DNA of 31,142 bases from positions 1-31,142 of the forward strand of contig CAZLWL010000024.1 in the NCBI GenBank assembly GCA_964563335.1, read 5' to 3'. Position 1 is the first letter of the stretch. Each line of letters starts with the position of its first letter. Both the position numbers and the translations under genes were made by a program. A model generated the notes under the pieces. It did not search any database and had not been told where the DNA came from. It saw nothing but the letters and a program-made list of their open reading frames with translations. This document shows positions 23,509 through 31,142 of the stretch, one piece after another. The DNA is from QNBT01 sp964563335 (lineage in GTDB: Bacteria > Planctomycetota > Phycisphaerae > Sedimentisphaerales > Anaerohalosphaeraceae).

Positions 23509-25429
23509 GCGGTTCGAGTTCTTCTCCTAACCGCACCAGCCTTGCGCTGTTGAATATGACAATCACGGACCCGGCAAGGTGCAATACCGCCGCAACGATA
23601 ATCGGCAGCCACCCCGCCGCTGAAGCCGCCACGCCGAGAACAATAAAGATTATTCCAAACAGAAGATTCTGATTGATTACGTTCCTCGTCTTTCGTGACA
23701 GCCGAACCAGGAATGGCAACCGCCCCAAATCATCACTCATAAGCGCAATCGATGCCGAGTTTATAGCCACATCGCTGCCCGCCGCGCCCATCGCAATACC
23801 CAGGTCACCTGCCGCAAGGGCCGGGGCATCATTTATACCGTCGCCCACTACCGCAACGGTATGACCTTCTTCCCTGATCTTTCCGACAACGGCGAGTTTA
23901 TCCTGTGGCAGACAGTGCGCCTTAAAGTCCGTACAGCCTAATTCAGCACACACCCGGTTGGCCACCTCACTCCTGTCGCCCGTCAGCATCGTTACTCTCT
24001 TTATCCCCGCCTCGAACAAATCGCTCACTGCCTGCCGGGCCTGTGGTCTTGTCTTGTCCTGCAAACCAATCCATCCGATACACGCCGAATCTTTGGCAAT
24101 GTAAAGCGTGCTAAAGCCCTGCTCTTCATGCAAAGATGGGTCCGCAATATTGCTTATATCGACGCCGCTCTCCTTCAAAAATGTGTCCCGCCCCACCATA
24201 ACTTGCGCAGACTCAACCACCGCCGTAACACCCTTACCCGGAGTCTCCTCGAAATCCACCGAATCCGCAAGCGATACGTTCGCCTCCTTTGCCAGGTTCA
24301 CCAGCGCCTTTGCCGCCGGGTGCTTGCTCAAATGTTCCGCAGATGCCGCTAATAGCAGCATCTCGGCCGGCTCCACCCCCTCCGCAGGTTCGAGCTTGGT
24401 AACATACAATTGCCCGGTCGTCAGTGTCCCTGTCTTATCAAACACCACCGCCGTTATTCTGCCCGCTATTTCAAGAAGCGAAACGTTCTTTATCAATATC
24501 CCTAATCTTGCCGCCGCCGAAAGCGCCGCCACCATCGCCGTCGGCGTCGCCAATATCAACGCACACGGACACGACACAACAAGCGCCGAAATCGAACGGT
24601 TTATCTCACCCGTGAAAAACCAGATGATCGCCGCAATCATCAAAATTGTCGGAACATACCACTTTATGTGGCTGTCTATGATACGCATGATTGGTATCTG
24701 CGTCTTTTCCGCTGCAATAATCAGAGACTGTACCTTCCCAAGAGTTGTGTCCTGCCCCGCCTTGGTAACTTTAATATCCAAAGCACCCGTCAGGTTCGCC
24801 GTACCCGCAAAAACCTGCATCCCGGGCACCTTGTCAACCGGCAGTGATTCGCCCGTTATCGTCGCTTCGTTCACCGAACTCATACCACCTTTTACCTCGC
24901 CGTCAGCCGAGATATTGTCACCCGGGCGAACCCTGATTACATCACCAGGCACTAAATCGCTGATCTCTACCTCGCGCTCGCTCCCGTCGGCACTGACAAC
25001 ACTGGCGCTCGTCGGCGTTAGCTTTATCAACGACTCAATGGACGCACGAGCGCCAAGGGCGGTACGAGTTTCCATCAACTCACCCAATAACATGATAAAG
25101 GCGACCGTCCCCGCGGTACCATACTCACCATTGGCAAAGGCCGCCACTATCGCCAACGCCACCAATTCGTCCATGTGCATTTTGCCCCGAACCACGAACT
25201 GCAGAGCGCCAAATACAACCGGAAACGCTAATAAAAGCGCGCCTATCATTGCACTTAACTGCGCGACCTCACTACCGCTGCCGTAAAAAACGGGCGCTAT
25301 GACACTGTTCAAAAGTAAGACCCCTCCGCACAGCGTACCCAACAGCGCCATGCTCACACGAATCTGCTTAACCTTGGTGTGTTCACCGGTTAGTTCATGT
25401 TCTTTAAGGTGTAAATGTTTATGAGCCAT
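23489..25429 (-). CDS. P1B-type heavy-metal-translocating ATPase
   Basis: The 646-residue integral membrane pump exports a transition-metal ion with ATP. It has the metal site CPC at 287-289 (VVSCPCALILATP), the phosphorylation site DKTGT with D331, the TGES loop (ATITGESLPVDK), the HP motif LSKHPAAKAL, and GDGINDAPALAAGD. A short His-rich head (MAHKHLHLKEHE) replaces the usual Cys-containing N-terminal domain. CPC fits Cu, Zn or Cd pumps, but the last helix reads VLHLAGSVIVIFNSARL, with His where Zn/Cd pumps such as ZntA have Asp, so specificity is uncertain. The start is ATG 25429, 6 bp after the HflK-like stop. It is the last large gene of the SPFH cluster. Confidence 0.93.
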   Translation of the reverse strand: MAHKHLHLKEHELTGEHTKVKQIRVSMALLGTLCGGVLLLNSVIAPVFYGSGSEVAQLSAMIGALLLAFPVVFGALQFVVRGKMHMDELVALAIVAAFANGEYGTAGTVAFIMLLGELMETRTALGARASIESLIKLTPTSASVVSADGSEREVEISDLVPGDVIRVRPGDNISADGEVKGGMSSVNEATITGESLPVDKVPGMQVFAGTANLTGALDIKVTKAGQDTTLGKVQSLIIAAEKTQIPIMRIIDSHIKWYVPTILMIAAIIWFFTGEINRSISALVVSCPCALILATPTAMVAALSAAARLGILIKNVSLLEIAGRITAVVFDKTGTLTTGQLYVTKLEPAEGVEPAEMLLLAASAEHLSKHPAAKALVNLAKEANVSLADSVDFEETPGKGVTAVVESAQVMVGRDTFLKESGVDISNIADPSLHEEQGFSTLYIAKDSACIGWIGLQDKTRPQARQAVSDLFEAGIKRVTMLTGDRSEVANRVCAELGCTDFKAHCLPQDKLAVVGKIREEGHTVAVVGDGINDAPALAAGDLGIAMGAAGSDVAINSASIALMSDDLGRLPFLVRLSRKTRNVINQNLLFGIIFIVLGVAASAAGWLPIIVAAVLHLAGSVIVIFNSARLVRLGEELEPHGQTAG

Positions 25430-25435
25430 CTTGCC

Positions 25436-26722
25436 TTATCTTGTACCTCTTGATTCTTCGGTTCCCTCAGCAGTCCTGCCTATCGTCGGGTCCCTGTTTA
25501 TCAAAATACGCAACTCCTTGGGTCTGACACTGGCGGAAGGTTGAAGAAAGATCTTCTCGTCGGCATTATTCAACACTTCCTCGATAACATCCTGATAAAG
25601 CTTCTGCAGGACCAGTTCCGGCCGCTTTTTGTACTCCGGCAGCAGCTTATGAAGGTACTCGGCGTTTGCCTTGGCACCCTCTACGGTTTTGGTTTTGCAA
25701 GCCCGTGCCAATGAAATCTTTTCCTGACACGTTCCCGTCAACCTCAACAGCAGAGTATCTCTGGTCTCACTCGAAATTGTCGGGTCCTTCAGGGCAACAA
25801 GAATATCTTCGGCATCCCGGCCGCCCGCCTCGTTGAGGAGCTTTTCAGCATAAGCCCTGGCTTCAGTCACGAGCCTTTGACTTTTCTGGCTCGCCTTGTT
25901 GGAAGCCTGGAACGCGGCGTCCACCTGCAACGGCCAGGTAATCCTCTCCGAAATCTGCATCGAAGTAACCTTTATGCCGCCCTCTATCCGGTCAAGCTTG
26001 ACCTGCAGCAGTCTCGAAACATCGTTCGGTATCCGCGACTCACTTACGATAGCCTCGTCAATGCTGTAATTGACCATTGTCGTTACTATTGCATCCTCAG
26101 CCATCGACTTAAGAAGCGGTTCGAGAGTCTCAGATACTACATCCAAAAAGTCCTGACCGGGCGCAGGGGCTTTGTAATAAATGTTCTTAAAGAAAAGCTC
26201 GGGCCTGGCAATCGTGTATGTCAATTCCCATTTTGCATGAACAATGTTGTAGTCATTTTCACCCGTGCCCGCGATACTGTCGTTGCGAGTCAGGCAATAA
26301 CCGTCCCTCAAAGGACTCAATGTCCCACCCGGCCGCGGCTTTTTGCCTTTCAGTATGTCTTCTTCACGCTCAAAATACCAGAATGAGTCAATCGGCACCG
26401 TCTGTTTTTTCTTGGTAACTATCCTCACAATCTCGTCGATGGGCTCGGGAAACGCCCAGTGCAAACCAGGCCCAAGCAGCCTCGCCTGCCCGATACCGCG
26501 TATCTTGCCAAACCGAAGGACCAACGCCTGCTCGTTCGGCTGCACCCGGAATACACCGGATGCGAAAAACAGTATCACCAGCACCACCATTATCAGCTTC
26601 AGAATCACAAAGCTGATTCGCAAAGCATCCGTCAGCGACTTGCCCCCCGCGTCAAGCTCTCCTTCTGCCCGCGGCGCATCCGCAATAGCGCCACCTGGTT
26701 GTTCTGTCTCGTTATCTGGCAC
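25436..26722 (-). CDS. SPFH/Band 7 protein, HflK-like
   Basis: The 428-residue protein has a short cytoplasmic head rich in acidic residues, one transmembrane helix (about 38-58, VILKLIMVVLVILFFASGVF), then the SPFH start FRVQPNEQALVLRFGKIRGI, and GPGLHWAFPEPIDEIVRI. The C-terminal half (about 270-400) is helical and charged, typical of the coiled coil of HflK or prohibitin-like proteins. Two differences from E. coli HflK are the lack of a Gly-rich N-terminus and an insert near ILKGKKPRPGGTLSPLRDGY. SPFH proteins form membrane cages or ring scaffolds, and HflKC holds FtsH; no ftsH is seen here. The start is GTG 26722 with a weak ribosome site. A palindromic repeat separates it from the HflC-like gene. 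Confidence 0.85.
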   Translation of the reverse strand: MPDNETEQPGGAIADAPRAEGELDAGGKSLTDALRISFVILKLIMVVLVILFFASGVFRVQPNEQALVLRFGKIRGIGQARLLGPGLHWAFPEPIDEIVRIVTKKKQTVPIDSFWYFEREEDILKGKKPRPGGTLSPLRDGYCLTRNDSIAGTGENDYNIVHAKWELTYTIARPELFFKNIYYKAPAPGQDFLDVVSETLEPLLKSMAEDAIVTTMVNYSIDEAIVSESRIPNDVSRLLQVKLDRIEGGIKVTSMQISERITWPLQVDAAFQASNKASQKSQRLVTEARAYAEKLLNEAGGRDAEDILVALKDPTISSETRDTLLLRLTGTCQEKISLARACKTKTVEGAKANAEYLHKLLPEYKKRPELVLQKLYQDVIEEVLNNADEKIFLQPSASVRPKELRILINRDPTIGRTAEGTEESRGTR

Positions 26723-26735
26723 TGTTATCTCTCTT

Positions 26736-26784
26736 CTGCTGAGCGAAGCGAAGTCCCGACTCGTCGGGGTCCTCTGACTTCTGA
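26736..26784. repeat. Palindromic repeat between the HflC- and HflK-like genes
   Basis: CTGAGCGAAGCGAAG, the hairpin TCCCGACTCGTCGGGG and CCTCTGACTTCTGA. It is a related form of the GTCATTCTGAG family, with the TCCCGA-TCGGGG core also seen at 11577 and in leuS. It lies inside an otherwise co-directional cluster. Confidence 0.65.
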
Positions 26785-26791
26785 TTTTTCA

Positions 26792-27688
26792 CTAATCCTT
26801 GGGCTTGATGTCAGGGATTCCCTTAAGCAACTTAATCGGCTCGGACTCCGCACCCAACACAATCGTTGACTTCTCTTTCAATATCTTTCCCAACGCCTCC
26901 AGGTTTCGCAGAAACATTGCAAACTCAGGGTCCGCTTCAAGCAGCTTATAGTACTTGGCCGCCTCTGCATCACCTTCTCCACGAATCGCCTTGGCCTGCG
27001 CCTCCACAACAGCCAACAATTCCGTTCGTTTCGATTCTGCGTCTGTCCTTATCTTCGTGGCCTCGGCATTGCCCTCGGCCAAAATCGCCTCAGTCTTACG
27101 ATTACGGTCCGCACGCATCCGGTCGAAAACGTCCTGCGTTACCTCTTCGCTGATGCCTAACTGCTTAATCCCAACACCCTTGACTTCAATCCCGTATCTC
27201 TTATCCGCCAATCGATGCTTCAAAGCCGTGTACATCTCATTTTCAATTTCCTCGAATTTTATCTGGTCACGGGCCGAATTTACGAATTCGCTGAAGTAAT
27301 GCTGGCCTATGACCGAGTTCTGCGTGTCGCGCAGCAAACTCTTAAGCTGGTCCTCGGCTCCTGCTTTATCCTGCAACGCCTCAAGAAACTCCTGTGGGTC
27401 GCCGACGCTCCACACAACATAGCTGGTTACCACAATAGGCTCTCCACCGCGGGTGCTCGTCTCTTCCATAATACCTTCATAAAGGTGCGCACGCCGGTCA
27501 AACTTATAGACCATTTGTATGGGTAAAGGCCATTTCCAGTACCAGCCCGGCTCGCTTATCGACCTGGTCGGCTTGCCGAATGTCGTCACAAGCGCTACCT
27601 CGGTCTCACGGACCTGAAAAGAGATAAAACACAGAACCAAAACCACCGCAATCAATACCACAAGAATCAAAACCGATACATTTTTCAT
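26792..27688 (-). CDS. hflC: SPFH/Band 7 protein, HflC-like
   Basis: The 298-residue protein has one N-terminal transmembrane helix (VSVLILVVLIAVVLVLCFIS) followed by FQVRETEVALVTTFGKPTRS and EPGWYWKWPLPIQMVYKFDR, the classic HflC opening. The SPFH domain ends near 200 with ISEEVTQDVFDRMRADRNRK, and the coiled region (AEGNAEATKIRTDAESKRTE) carries the IRxxA-type repeats seen in HflC, prohibitin and flotillin proteins. HflC with HflK normally encloses FtsH. ATG 27688 has AAGGTG 8 nt upstream and lies 27 bp after the large SPFH gene. Confidence 0.9.
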   Translation of the reverse strand: MKNVSVLILVVLIAVVLVLCFISFQVRETEVALVTTFGKPTRSISEPGWYWKWPLPIQMVYKFDRRAHLYEGIMEETSTRGGEPIVVTSYVVWSVGDPQEFLEALQDKAGAEDQLKSLLRDTQNSVIGQHYFSEFVNSARDQIKFEEIENEMYTALKHRLADKRYGIEVKGVGIKQLGISEEVTQDVFDRMRADRNRKTEAILAEGNAEATKIRTDAESKRTELLAVVEAQAKAIRGEGDAEAAKYYKLLEADPEFAMFLRNLEALGKILKEKSTIVLGAESEPIKLLKGIPDIKPKD

Positions 27689-27714
27689 TCTAATTTCACC
27701 TTGCTTTGTTGGCT

Positions 27715-29775
27715 TTACTTGTTTTTTTCCAATATATTCAATGGAAGGTCATAAAGACTCGGCGTAAGCTGTTCCTGCAAATCAATTATATAAACCTGCA
27801 TGTCTTCACCTTCCGCTACTACCACATACTTGCGGACCTTTTCGAGAGCCTCCTCTAACATCGCAAGACGCTGCTCGCGTAAGTATATCTGCGGCGATGC
27901 CCGATAGGCCAGAACCTGATCTCGGAAACGCTCGCCCGTTGCCTTCGCAAGCGTCGCCCGCTCAAACGCGTAGCTGCCCGCTTCGCTGAGCGCCTTGAAA
28001 ATATCGCCCTGAGCACGGGCAAAATCAGTATTGATTTGTTCACTTAGACGAGCTATTGTGGCCGGATCTCCACTTTCCTTCGCTCGCTGGAACTCGTGCG
28101 CAAGCTCGTAGAGTTGATTGGCCTGGTCGATAGAGCCGCTTAGAGTCGTCAATATCTTGTTCCGCTCAGCTAAGGAATTCAGTATCGAGGCTTGCTTCTT
28201 CTGCACAGAGCCGATAACTTCCTCATAATCCTTCGCTATTTCAGTCGGTGGATGGACTCCCTGCAATCCGACAAATACAATCTCCACACCCAACTCGGCT
28301 TCATCTGCCTCATTCTGAATCCGCCCGGCAAGGTATTGGGCCGCCGCCTTTCTGCCAGCGCTCAACAAACTCTGCTTATCGCCTTCACCGTCGCCTACGC
28401 CTCGGGCTGCCTCTGACGGTTCAATCTTTGCACTCGCCGCAAGACGCATAAGCTCTCGATAACAAATCGCCTCAAGCACCCTTTTTGCCTCGCTATGACT
28501 GTAAACATACGACTCTAAGTCCTTTATCCGATATTGAACCGGAACCGCTACTCGCACAAGACTTACCGGAACAGCACCTTCCTGACCCTTTCTGCCCTCC
28601 GCCTCAGCCGCCACCAAAAGATTGTATTCTTCCTTATAATGCTTTTCCCCCCAAAAAATCGGTTTCCGCTCGGCTCGTTCGGATTCGGCCTCCTCGACGA
28701 AACCTATGTTAATCTGTTGAATCTGCCTCGTCGAATACTTGTAAGCCTTATCAAAAGGCCAGGGAAGTTTCGCCCATATACCCGGCCCAACAACCTCCTC
28801 AAACGAACCCAAATGCTCTATCAGGGCCTCCTGACCCGGACCAACAACCACAACACAGCTCAGCAAATACAACGTTCCAATGGAAAACAGAACAAGAGGA
28901 ATGATTGCCTTTTCAAGCAGCCGGTAGAACCACGTCTGCGAAACTTCAAAGCCAAACTGATAATCGATTGCGCTCGCAAACGTCCGAAGGATGCCCCCCG
29001 GTTCACTTATCATCCCCAATAATCTGCTGTCGAACGCGCTTCTGCTGTACTGACCCGGTATCCTCGGCCGATAAATATCCAAAACAACATTAAGTCCCCC
29101 CTCAACCCCCAGTACAATTAAAAGAACCGGTATCGCCCAACCTAAAACTGTCATGCCGATGTTAAACTTAAACTGCGCAAGTGCAAGGCCGACTGCCAAC
29201 GCAAATGACAGTATCGCCGTGCCAAGAAGATAACTGCCACCAGCCCTCAACGGCTTCCATTGTTCCTGAGTGCTCATACCACCGGCGTATCGTGAAATCA
29301 AAAAGCTGATAAACGCGATTGCCACCATGAACACCGCTGCAAGCTGAGGATGGTTCAACTGGCGCGCAACCCCTTCCGAAGCTTTGCCCAAAAGGTAAAA
29401 ACCGACCACAATTTCATAACAAGCAATCAGAATCGCAAAAATCGGAATGAACCATCTCTCCAGAATCACTAATCGCCTTTGCGCGACGGCAAACAACTCC
29501 GCCTGCTCAGCCGCACCCTGAAAGATAGTGTCTCCCTCCTTCGTTCGGGCCAATTGCATCATGTCCAGCTTTTCCTGCTCAGCCAGACTTCGCTGATGAA
29601 AAACAATCACCAACACCAGCCAGATTAGTGCCCCCGCCAGGATTTGCCAACTCAGGGCCCAAACCGCGAACGCGCGGCTCCCCGCACCTATCACGCACCC
29701 GGCCACGAAGAATATGATGCTCAGTACCAGTCCTGTCAAAGCCACGTATTCGGCCCGCTTGGATGATATGTTCAT
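27715..29775 (-). CDS. Large SPFH protein with N-terminal multi-spanning membrane domain
   Basis: The 686-residue protein starts with a membrane domain of roughly six helices (about 12-32, 38-58, 110-128, 145-163, 178-200, 206-226), a further helix near 298-315, and then the SPFH segment VVVVGPGQEALIEHLGSFEE and VGPGIWAKLPWPFDKAYKYS. After that come alpha-helical parts (YRELMRLAASAKIEPSEAAR, AGRKAAAQYLAGRIQNEADE), probably a coiled coil. The membrane domain is not part of E. coli HflK or HflC, so this is an unusual fusion. I know of no assigned function. It is the first gene of the minus-strand cluster and faces the divergent ABC permease gene across a 176-bp promoter region. ATG 29775 has AGGG about 9 nt upstream. 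Confidence 0.78.
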   Translation of the reverse strand: MNISSKRAEYVALTGLVLSIIFFVAGCVIGAGSRAFAVWALSWQILAGALIWLVLVIVFHQRSLAEQEKLDMMQLARTKEGDTIFQGAAEQAELFAVAQRRLVILERWFIPIFAILIACYEIVVGFYLLGKASEGVARQLNHPQLAAVFMVAIAFISFLISRYAGGMSTQEQWKPLRAGGSYLLGTAILSFALAVGLALAQFKFNIGMTVLGWAIPVLLIVLGVEGGLNVVLDIYRPRIPGQYSRSAFDSRLLGMISEPGGILRTFASAIDYQFGFEVSQTWFYRLLEKAIIPLVLFSIGTLYLLSCVVVVGPGQEALIEHLGSFEEVVGPGIWAKLPWPFDKAYKYSTRQIQQINIGFVEEAESERAERKPIFWGEKHYKEEYNLLVAAEAEGRKGQEGAVPVSLVRVAVPVQYRIKDLESYVYSHSEAKRVLEAICYRELMRLAASAKIEPSEAARGVGDGEGDKQSLLSAGRKAAAQYLAGRIQNEADEAELGVEIVFVGLQGVHPPTEIAKDYEEVIGSVQKKQASILNSLAERNKILTTLSGSIDQANQLYELAHEFQRAKESGDPATIARLSEQINTDFARAQGDIFKALSEAGSYAFERATLAKATGERFRDQVLAYRASPQIYLREQRLAMLEEALEKVRKYVVVAEGEDMQVYIIDLQEQLTPSLYDLPLNILEKNK

Positions 29776-29817
29776 TCCTTGACTTCCCTGTTATAATTGA
29801 GGTTTTGCAAAAGTCCT

Positions 29818-29838
29818 ATTATAATGAACAATATGTTC
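29818..29838 (-). promoter_or_regulatory. TATAAT box with an operator-like dyad (SPFH cluster)
   Basis: On the minus strand TATAAT (29823-29818) has the dyad GAACA-ATA-TGTTC (29826-29838) just upstream in the -10/-35 spacer. A repressor bound there would block the SPFH promoter. The -35 box is weak (near ACAGCC). The dyad is similar to but spaced one base wider than the Gram-positive LexA box. Confidence 0.35.
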
Positions 29839-29879
29839 CCGGCTGTGTACCAAATAATAAGCTTTCACTAACCTTGCGC

Positions 29880-29908
29880 TTTACAAATTGAAAACACAGT
29901 AATATAAC
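29880..29908 (+). promoter_or_regulatory. Sigma70 promoter for the ABC-2 permease
   Basis: TTTACA, exactly 17 bp, TATAAC. It gives a leader of about 37 nt before the ATG at 29952. Confidence 0.6.
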
Positions 29909-29951
29909 AATATATAGGTTACTTTTGTACTAATAAGTTTCGGAAAATATC

Positions 29952-30917
29952 ATGGTTTACAAACTTCTTATCATTGCAAAAAACACATTGACCGAAACAC
30001 TCAGGCAGCCCGTCTATGCCGTTATCATAGCCTTTTCCCTGTTCTTGTTCTTCATGAGTCCATCTATCGCAATGTACACTATGGACGAGGACATCAAAAT
30101 GCTGCGAGAGATAGGCCTCTCTACGCTGGTTTTGACCGGATTGTTCATAGCAATCTTTTCCGCAACCGCCGCTTTAACCGAAGAAATCGAGACTAAGACC
30201 ATAACTACCGTACTTTCAAAGCCTATCGGCAGGCCAACCTTTATCTTAGGCAAGTTCCTTGGTGTAACCGCCGCCGTCGCCCTGGCCCACTACATTTGCA
30301 CTACCGCTCTGCTCATGACCGTTCGCCACGGCGTCCTTGAATCCGCCACTGACACACACGATTGGCCTGTAATTGTTACCGCCGTCGTCATCGTTCTTAT
30401 GGCACTGCTCCTAACTGCTTTCCTAAACTATATTTACGATTGGAGCTTCCCCGCCACCGCCATAGGACTCATTGCCGTTTTCGCCACCTTCGGTATGGTA
30501 TTTTTATCACTTATCGACAAGGAGTGGAAGTTCAATCCACAAAATAACAATCTTCATGCCTTTGACATATACGCCTCGGTCCTTCTGCTATTTGCCGTCA
30601 TCGTCCTCGTAGCCCTCGCCATTGCGTTTTCCACTAGGTTAAATGTCGTTTTGACCCTTGCCTGCTGTGTCGGGGCATTCCTGTTAGGGCTTATTAGCGA
30701 TTATGTGTTCGGCAGATTCGCCCAGACCCATTTCTGGGCCAAAATTGGACACATGCTCGCTCCGAACCTGCAGGTCTTTTGGATAAGCGATGCCATTTAC
30801 GAGGGCAGCTCCATTGAGCCACACTACCTTTTCATAAGTGGAGTGTACGCAGCTTTATACACTGCTGGAATCCTCTTGATAGCCATTGCGCTGTTTCAAA
30901 GGCGCCAAGTAGGCTGA
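29952..30917 (+). CDS. ABC-2 type permease
   Basis: The 321-residue protein has a cytoplasmic start (MVYKLLIIAKNTLTETLRQP) followed by about six transmembrane helices, beginning YAVIIAFSLFLFFMSPSIAM and ending ALYTAGILLIAIALFQRRQV. It lacks the large extra loop of the 456-residue permease, but shares the N-terminal (A)(R/K)NT motif and the KPI.R....GK.LGV block, so the two are homologous. No ATPase or partner is encoded next to it in this window, so the partner may lie beyond the right edge or be the ATPase at 21897. It faces away from the SPFH cluster. Confidence 0.85.
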   Translation: MVYKLLIIAKNTLTETLRQPVYAVIIAFSLFLFFMSPSIAMYTMDEDIKMLREIGLSTLVLTGLFIAIFSATAALTEEIETKTITTVLSKPIGRPTFILGKFLGVTAAVALAHYICTTALLMTVRHGVLESATDTHDWPVIVTAVVIVLMALLLTAFLNYIYDWSFPATAIGLIAVFATFGMVFLSLIDKEWKFNPQNNNLHAFDIYASVLLLFAVIVLVALAIAFSTRLNVVLTLACCVGAFLLGLISDYVFGRFAQTHFWAKIGHMLAPNLQVFWISDAIYEGSSIEPHYLFISGVYAALYTAGILLIAIALFQRRQVG

Positions 30918-30972
30918 ATTCACAGGGACAATTCCCCTATATGTAATACGGATTAGAGAAAATATATGCGCC

Positions 30973-31067
30973 TCACAAACAGAGCCCCGACCGTGAGGGA
31001 GGGGTAGTTGAAGCTGTAGCTTCGAACCGCCTGCCAGTCGAGCGCATTTAATTTATAGGATTGGTAT
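30973..31067 (+). repeat. Dispersed ~90-bp intergenic element, copy B
   Basis: It has the same two blocks as at 5007: TCACAAACAGAGCCCCGACC...AGGGAGGGGTA...TTGAAGCT, then GAGCGCATTTAATTTATAG plus TTGGTAT. It follows the ABC-2 permease by 55 bp. The remaining 75 bases to the window end hold an ATG at about 31108 with too little context to call a gene. Confidence 0.75.
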
Positions 31068-31142
31068 AACCACTTTTTAGTGCGCTGGTTACGGGAATTC
31101 CGTGGGAAATGATCCCCAAAGGGTTCCCCTCGTACAAGACAT

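Noticed and set aside
24108..25286. Long plus-strand open frame of 392 codons
   Set aside because: It is antisense to the metal ATPase, whose motifs are complete. Ser/Thr/Ala-rich translation is typical of a shadow frame.
26792..27688. Complete HflKC-FtsH protease module
   Set aside because: HflC- and HflK-like genes are present, but no ftsH gene is seen in the window, and the next gene is a metal ATPase.
29826..29838. LexA (SOS) box
   Set aside because: The spacing between GAAC and GTTC is five bases, not the four of the Gram-positive box, and the neighbours are not SOS genes. Kept only as an operator-like dyad.

Overview
The window looks like a chromosomal segment of a Gram-negative-type bacterium, most plausibly a planctomycete (Phycisphaerae-like). 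This is an inference. It rests on Kdo synthesis (kdsA), a Cys-lipobox lipoprotein, three SPFH genes in a row, a DUF362 protein, and short GC-rich intergenic repeats (GAGCCCCGACCGT...AGGGAGGGGT) of a style I associate with that phylum. Codon use looks uniform and base composition is moderate. I see no prophage, transposase, CRISPR array or rRNA.

Layout. (1) 1-1300, minus strand: a CAU-anticodon tRNA (probably Ile2), then a family 4 glycosyltransferase cut by the window edge. (2) 1388-7809, plus strand: an orphan terminator, a clear sigma70-type promoter, then a zinc-ribbon protein (FmdB type), leuS, a CYTH phosphatase/cyclase-like gene, a lipid-kinase-like gene, kdsA and a radical SAM gene. 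(3) 7810-9503, plus strand: a 300-bp gap with an inverted repeat, a small hypothetical gene and a Xer recombinase with an odd insertion. (4) 9504-12187: a bidirectional terminator, then a two-gene minus-strand unit (lipoprotein and DUF362) with a promoter almost touching its start codon, then a repeat-rich stretch with a possible gene remnant. (5) 12188-18617, minus strand: pcrA/uvrD, pgi, manC-like, ruvX and pgl, with two tandem promoters before pcrA. These genes combine a helicase, sugar-phosphate metabolism, nucleotide-sugar supply and RuvX. (6) 18777-23162, minus strand: an ABC ATPase, an ABC-2 permease and a membrane-anchored protein of unknown family, with overlapping or very close genes. 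(7) 23489-29775, minus strand: a large multi-spanning SPFH protein, an HflC-like and an HflK-like protein, then a P1B metal ATPase 6 bp after the last SPFH gene. (8) 29952-30917, plus strand: a second ABC-2 permease transcribed divergently from the SPFH cluster.

Two kinds of dispersed repeat run through the intergenic gaps: palindromic elements built on GTCATTCTGAG/AGAATCTC (with a related GTCATTCC/GGAATCCA form), and a separate ~90-bp element at 5007 and 30973. One palindrome related to the first family lies in frame inside leuS. The most interesting protein-level observation is the triple-SPFH plus P1B-ATPase cluster with ABC exporter genes on both sides; it may be a membrane-domain module, but the functional link is inferred from gene order only.
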